Source: Mantis religiosa
Taxonomy: Eukaryota; Arthropoda; Insecta; Mantodea; Mantidae
Length of the DNA stretch: 64,000 nucleotides
Assembly (NCBI GenBank): GCA_030765055.1
Contig: CM060952.1
Location: 87,590,993-87,654,992 of the forward strand
Direction of reading: 5' to 3'
Below the pieces are notes generated by a model that was given only the letters and a program-made list of their open reading frames with translations, was not told the origin of the DNA and did not search any database. Numbering within the stretch: position 1 is the stretch's first letter; the number at the start of each line of letters is the position of its first letter. Below, piece after piece: positions 63,791 to 64,000 of this stretch. The position numbers were made by a program, and so were the translations under genes.

Positions 63791-64000
63791 AACAAGGATG
63801 TTCAGTTATTGCTAACCAATTGCTAACCATATTTAGTGTGTAACAAGGATGCATATTTTACACATAATTTGTTAGAAATGTTTAATACACTGTTTTCTTT
63901 CTACGTTTGTGCTTCTTTACAGTGGAAAAAAATTGTCGGCCTAACACCTTCATAAGTAATATTTTCTCAACACTATCACACATGGCAGTGATTACAGATA

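Overview
This 64 kb window is from an animal genome, most likely an insect. The evidence is spliced coding exons with GT/AG boundaries, AT-rich intergenic DNA, tRNA-derived SINEs, long microsatellites, and a very high load of transposable elements (hAT, mariner-type, Penelope-like, APE-type non-LTR, LTR). The acidic N-terminal exon with IKQEP/IKDEP motifs and the mix of repeat families resemble what I know from large cockroach or termite genomes. The species call is an inference and weak.

Host coding sequence is scarce. I see one convincing exon (23972-24793, + strand): the N-terminal part of a probable nuclear regulator, with five 13-residue repeats. A 47-nt candidate exon (51225-51271, +) is phase-compatible with it. 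A candidate 3'-terminal exon of a membrane protein lies at 44815-45259 (-). A decayed leucine-rich-repeat gene occupies 4500-6154 (-). Nearly everything else is mobile DNA or sequence I cannot identify.

Layout: 0.4-0.9 kb coiled-coil ORF relic; 3.6-8.1 kb tRNA-SINEs around the LRR relic; 10.64-13.54 kb a whole hAT transposon with terminal inverted repeats and an 8-bp target duplication; 13.6-15.4 kb a mariner-type relic between inverted arms and a foldback; 16.6-23.1 kb SINEs, Penelope-like element (PLE) ends, transposase and LINE fragments, (GA)n and (AC)n; 24-24.8 kb the host exon; 26.2-36.3 kb a minus-strand LINE split by three nested insertions, each with its own target duplication: a truncated LINE tail, a 2.47 kb PLE with RT and GIY-YIG domains, and a 4.9 kb LINE with a 2A-like motif; 38.1-46.75 kb a young LTR-flanked element with 690-bp LTRs and a 7 kb interior without gag-pol; 46.9-50.3 kb a LINE relic and an inverted-dimer PLE; 52.8-59.1 kb a decayed minus-strand copy of the 2A-type LINE, itself interrupted by a 93-bp tandem array and by another PLE; 60-63.4 kb two jockey-type gag relics.

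The most interesting signal is a small dispersed family at 36.84, 46.15 and 55.22 kb. These insertions have 12-bp target duplications, the same length as the target duplication of the PLE at 56.5 kb. One copy is a perfect 204-bp palindrome that carries, on each strand, a complete hammerhead-ribozyme core with a self-complementary stem III. The 55 kb copy is a tandem array of 93-bp units. This looks like a retrozyme-like, PLE-mobilised ribozyme element. The 46 kb copy sits inside an LTR that differs from its partner by about two bases, so it moved very recently.
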